Assembly: GCA_002313255.1 (NCBI GenBank)
Contig: DCBA01000138.1
Coordinates: 8,940-26,174 of the forward strand
Length of the DNA stretch: 17,235 bases
Reading direction: 5' to 3'
Source of the DNA: Gammaproteobacteria bacterium UBA1119
GTDB lineage: Bacteria; Pseudomonadota; Gammaproteobacteria; Pseudomonadales; Azotimanducaceae
The position numbers were made by a program, and so were the translations under genes. The notes below the pieces were generated by a model, which was given only the letters and a program-made list of their open reading frames with translations, did not search any database and was not told where the DNA came from. Each line of letters begins with the position of its first letter. Position 1 is the first letter of the stretch. This document shows, piece after piece, positions 15,536-17,235 of this stretch.

Positions 15536-16720
15536 ATGGCCAACCTAGACGATTTTCGACAAGAAACCCGCGATTGGCTAGAAGCAAACTGTCCAGCGGG
15601 TGCCCGTGAACCGGGCCCGGTGCCTTGGGGCAGCACCAAAATCGAGCTCGACGATGCATCCAAAAAGTGGCTCGAGCGAATGGCGAGTCGTGGTTGGACC
15701 GTCCCATCATGGCCCAAAGAATACGGCGGAGCGGAGCTTTCGCCAGACCAATACAAAATTCTTATCGACGAATTGAAACGGATCAATGCACGACCACCCC
15801 TCACAGGCCGTGGGGTCAACTACATAGGCCCGACAATACTGGAACTAGGTAGCGACGATCAAAGAGAACGCTGGCTCCCGGGCATTGCAAGGGGCGAAGG
15901 CGGATGGGCAATGGGCTATTCAGAACCCAGTGCCGGTTCGGATCTTGCAAGTCTTTCAATGCGCGCTGCGCGGCATGGAGATCGCTATGTGATTAACGGC
16001 CGCAAGATTTGGACATCGGACGCCATGCAAGCCGACTATATTTTTGTGTTGGCGCGAACGGACCCCGACGAACCGAAACACCAGGGGATCAGTTTAATTC
16101 TCGTCGACATGCAACAAGACGGGGTGCAGGTACGCCCCATACGGTTAATATCGGGCGCTTCACCGTTCAACGAAACGCTGTTTGAAGACGCGATCGCCCA
16201 TGCTAGCGACGTTGTTGGCGGCGTTAATAACGGTTGGACTGTGGGAAAACGTTTACTGCAATTTGAACGATCTACCCACGCCGGTATCAACACGTCCGGC
16301 TCACAGGGTGGGCGTTCTCAGGCCAGCACAATGCCCGAACAGATTCGGCGTCACGCGAAAGTTGTCGAGAGTCGTATCGCTGATCCGGGAATACGCGCTC
16401 GGCTGATTCGATACCAACAAAACGATCTCGCACAACGACTTACCCAGCAACGTGTGATCGAAGAAACGCGTGCCCACGCGCCCGGTTTCGCTTCTTCTGC
16501 GGTAAAACTCACCGGGGCACTCCATACCCAAGAAGGGGACGAACTGCTCCTCTACGCTTCCGGCACCCATGGACTTGATTGGGGAACAACTGGATCATCG
16601 ATCGAGACGTCGGAAATCGGCAAAGCTTGGCTACGTCAGAAAGCCTTGACCATCGCCGGTGGGACAAAGGAGATCCAACTGAACATTATCGCCAAACGCG
16701 TGCTAGGACTTCCGGACTGA
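15536..16720 (+). CDS. Acyl-CoA dehydrogenase
   Basis: The 394-residue protein is an FAD-dependent acyl-CoA dehydrogenase, introducing a 2,3 double bond into an acyl-CoA thioester. The N-terminal helical domain holds GWTVPSWPKEYGGAELSPDQ, common in the branch resembling FadE28/FadE29 and other CoA-ester oxidases. The FAD signature is WAMGYSEPSAGSDLASL, then NGRKIWTSDAMQADYIFVLART in the beta domain. The C-terminus KALTIAGGTKEIQLNIIAKR and VLGLPD is the classic FAD/CoA end motif. I cannot place the catalytic base with certainty. The substrate is unknown; the divergent oxidoreductase operon suggests a shared degradative or modifying route. The ATG at 15536 has no clear ribosome-binding site. 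It ends 14 nt before the convergent hisA stop. Confidence 0.93.
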   Translation: MANLDDFRQETRDWLEANCPAGAREPGPVPWGSTKIELDDASKKWLERMASRGWTVPSWPKEYGGAELSPDQYKILIDELKRINARPPLTGRGVNYIGPTILELGSDDQRERWLPGIARGEGGWAMGYSEPSAGSDLASLSMRAARHGDRYVINGRKIWTSDAMQADYIFVLARTDPDEPKHQGISLILVDMQQDGVQVRPIRLISGASPFNETLFEDAIAHASDVVGGVNNGWTVGKRLLQFERSTHAGINTSGSQGGRSQASTMPEQIRRHAKVVESRIADPGIRARLIRYQQNDLAQRLTQQRVIEETRAHAPGFASSAVKLTGALHTQEGDELLLYASGTHGLDWGTTGSSIETSEIGKAWLRQKALTIAGGTKEIQLNIIAKRVLGLPD

Positions 16721-16734
16721 GACACAGGTCTGTT

Positions 16735-17235
16735 TCACGCCGCGGACCAATCGCGCACAAGATCCCGATACAAAAGCCCCGAGCCGCCGAACAGGTCCAG
16801 CGCACTACCAACGGTAAAATCAACGCGACCCTTGCCCACTTTCAAAATAGTGTCCAGGTCCATGAGGCTCGAAATCCCGCCAGCGTACGTAACCTGACTG
16901 GGGGCAATGTCGGTTAATAACGCCAATAATCGCCCATCGATGCCCGCGATTTGGCCCTCTTTGTCGATGGCGTGGATCAGGAATTCGCTACAGTATTGGG
17001 ACAACTCACCAAGAGTATGCGCATCGATGGTGACATCGGTGCGCGTCCGCCATCGATTCGTCATAGCAACATAGTTACCGCTTTCCTCACGGCAACTAAG
17101 GTCAAGAACAAGCCGATCCCGTCCGACCTGATCTGCCATCGACTCCAGGCGATCGCGATCAAGACGTCCACCAACAAAAATCGTCGATGTCACGATCACC
17201 GCAGCAGCGCCAGCCGCTAGCCATGACTCGGCGTT
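16735..17235 (-). CDS. hisA: HisA-type isomerase of the eukaryotic (HIS6-like) branch, C-terminal part (cut by window edge)
   Basis: The visible 166 C-terminal residues match the eukaryotic-type phosphoribosylformimino-5-aminoimidazole carboxamide ribotide isomerase, the fourth step of histidine synthesis. Signatures shared with yeast His6 as I recall it include VIVTS, DRLVLDLSCRE, the VAMTNRWRTRTDV segment, EFLIHAIDKEGQIAGID, VTYAGGISSLMDLD and VDFTVGSALDLFGG near the end. Ordinary bacterial HisA instead has motifs such as GWQ and ASGGVSSLDD, and those are missing. The frame is open to base 17235 (upstream residues NAESWLAAGAAA), so the N-terminal third or more of the barrel is outside. A GTG at 17199 is internal. 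No other his gene is visible, and it converges with the acyl-CoA dehydrogenase. I am sure of the barrel family and fairly sure of the branch. Confidence 0.88.
   Translation of the reverse strand, partial: NAESWLAAGAAAVIVTSTIFVGGRLDRDRLESMADQVGRDRLVLDLSCREESGNYVAMTNRWRTRTDVTIDAHTLGELSQYCSEFLIHAIDKEGQIAGIDGRLLALLTDIAPSQVTYAGGISSLMDLDTILKVGKGRVDFTVGSALDLFGGSGLLYRDLVRDWSAA

Noticed and set aside
1..17235. tRNA, tmRNA, CRISPR, insertion sequence or phage features
   Set aside because: None was seen on either strand. In particular no ssrA gene lies next to smpB.

Overview
This window looks like chromosomal DNA from a gammaproteobacterium, probably a free-living and little-studied lineage. The evidence is the conserved order hrcA-grpE-dnaK-dnaJ-dapB-carA-carB beside a divergent recN, with bamE, ratA and smpB nearby. 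Pseudomonads and xanthomonads keep this same neighbourhood, and HrcA in front of grpE recalls the xanthomonad arrangement. Base composition appears moderate by eye. I see no tRNA, rRNA, CRISPR array, insertion sequence or phage gene, and almost every base lies in or close to a gene.

Positions 1-7758 form a leftward chaperone and biosynthesis block, transcribed hrcA, grpE, dnaK, dnaJ, dapB, carA, carB, with carB running off the left edge. A good match to a heat-shock (sigma-32) promoter lies just after grpE and would give dnaK its own start. dapB follows dnaJ by 2 nt. A GC-rich hairpin with a U-tract sits directly before carA, so carAB can be cut off from, or attenuated relative to, the heat-shock transcript. 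No canonical HrcA operator (CIRCE) is visible.

Positions 7831-12454 hold the quality-control group: recN (DNA repair) and bamE (outer-membrane assembly) rightward, ratA leftward, and smpB (ribosome rescue) rightward. A sodium-coupled SNF-family transporter lies between ratA and smpB and reads toward ratA. ratB is absent. smpB has a perfect -10 hexamer six bases before its ATG, which suggests a leaderless mRNA, and a 17-bp palindrome overlaps the weak -35.

Positions 12460-16720 are an accessory metabolic block. A leftward three-gene operon (MDR oxidoreductase, D-2-hydroxyacid dehydrogenase, SDR oxidoreductase) is divergent from an acyl-CoA dehydrogenase, and a repeat-rich 100-bp region separates them. 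The set suggests oxidation of a carboxylic or acyl-CoA substrate that I cannot name.

At the right edge, 16735-17235 is the C-terminal part of a HisA that resembles the eukaryotic HIS6 branch rather than ordinary bacterial HisA. It stands apart from any other his gene in view. This is the most surprising item in the window. I found no convincing wholly new system; the rest is mostly regulatory detail around known genes.
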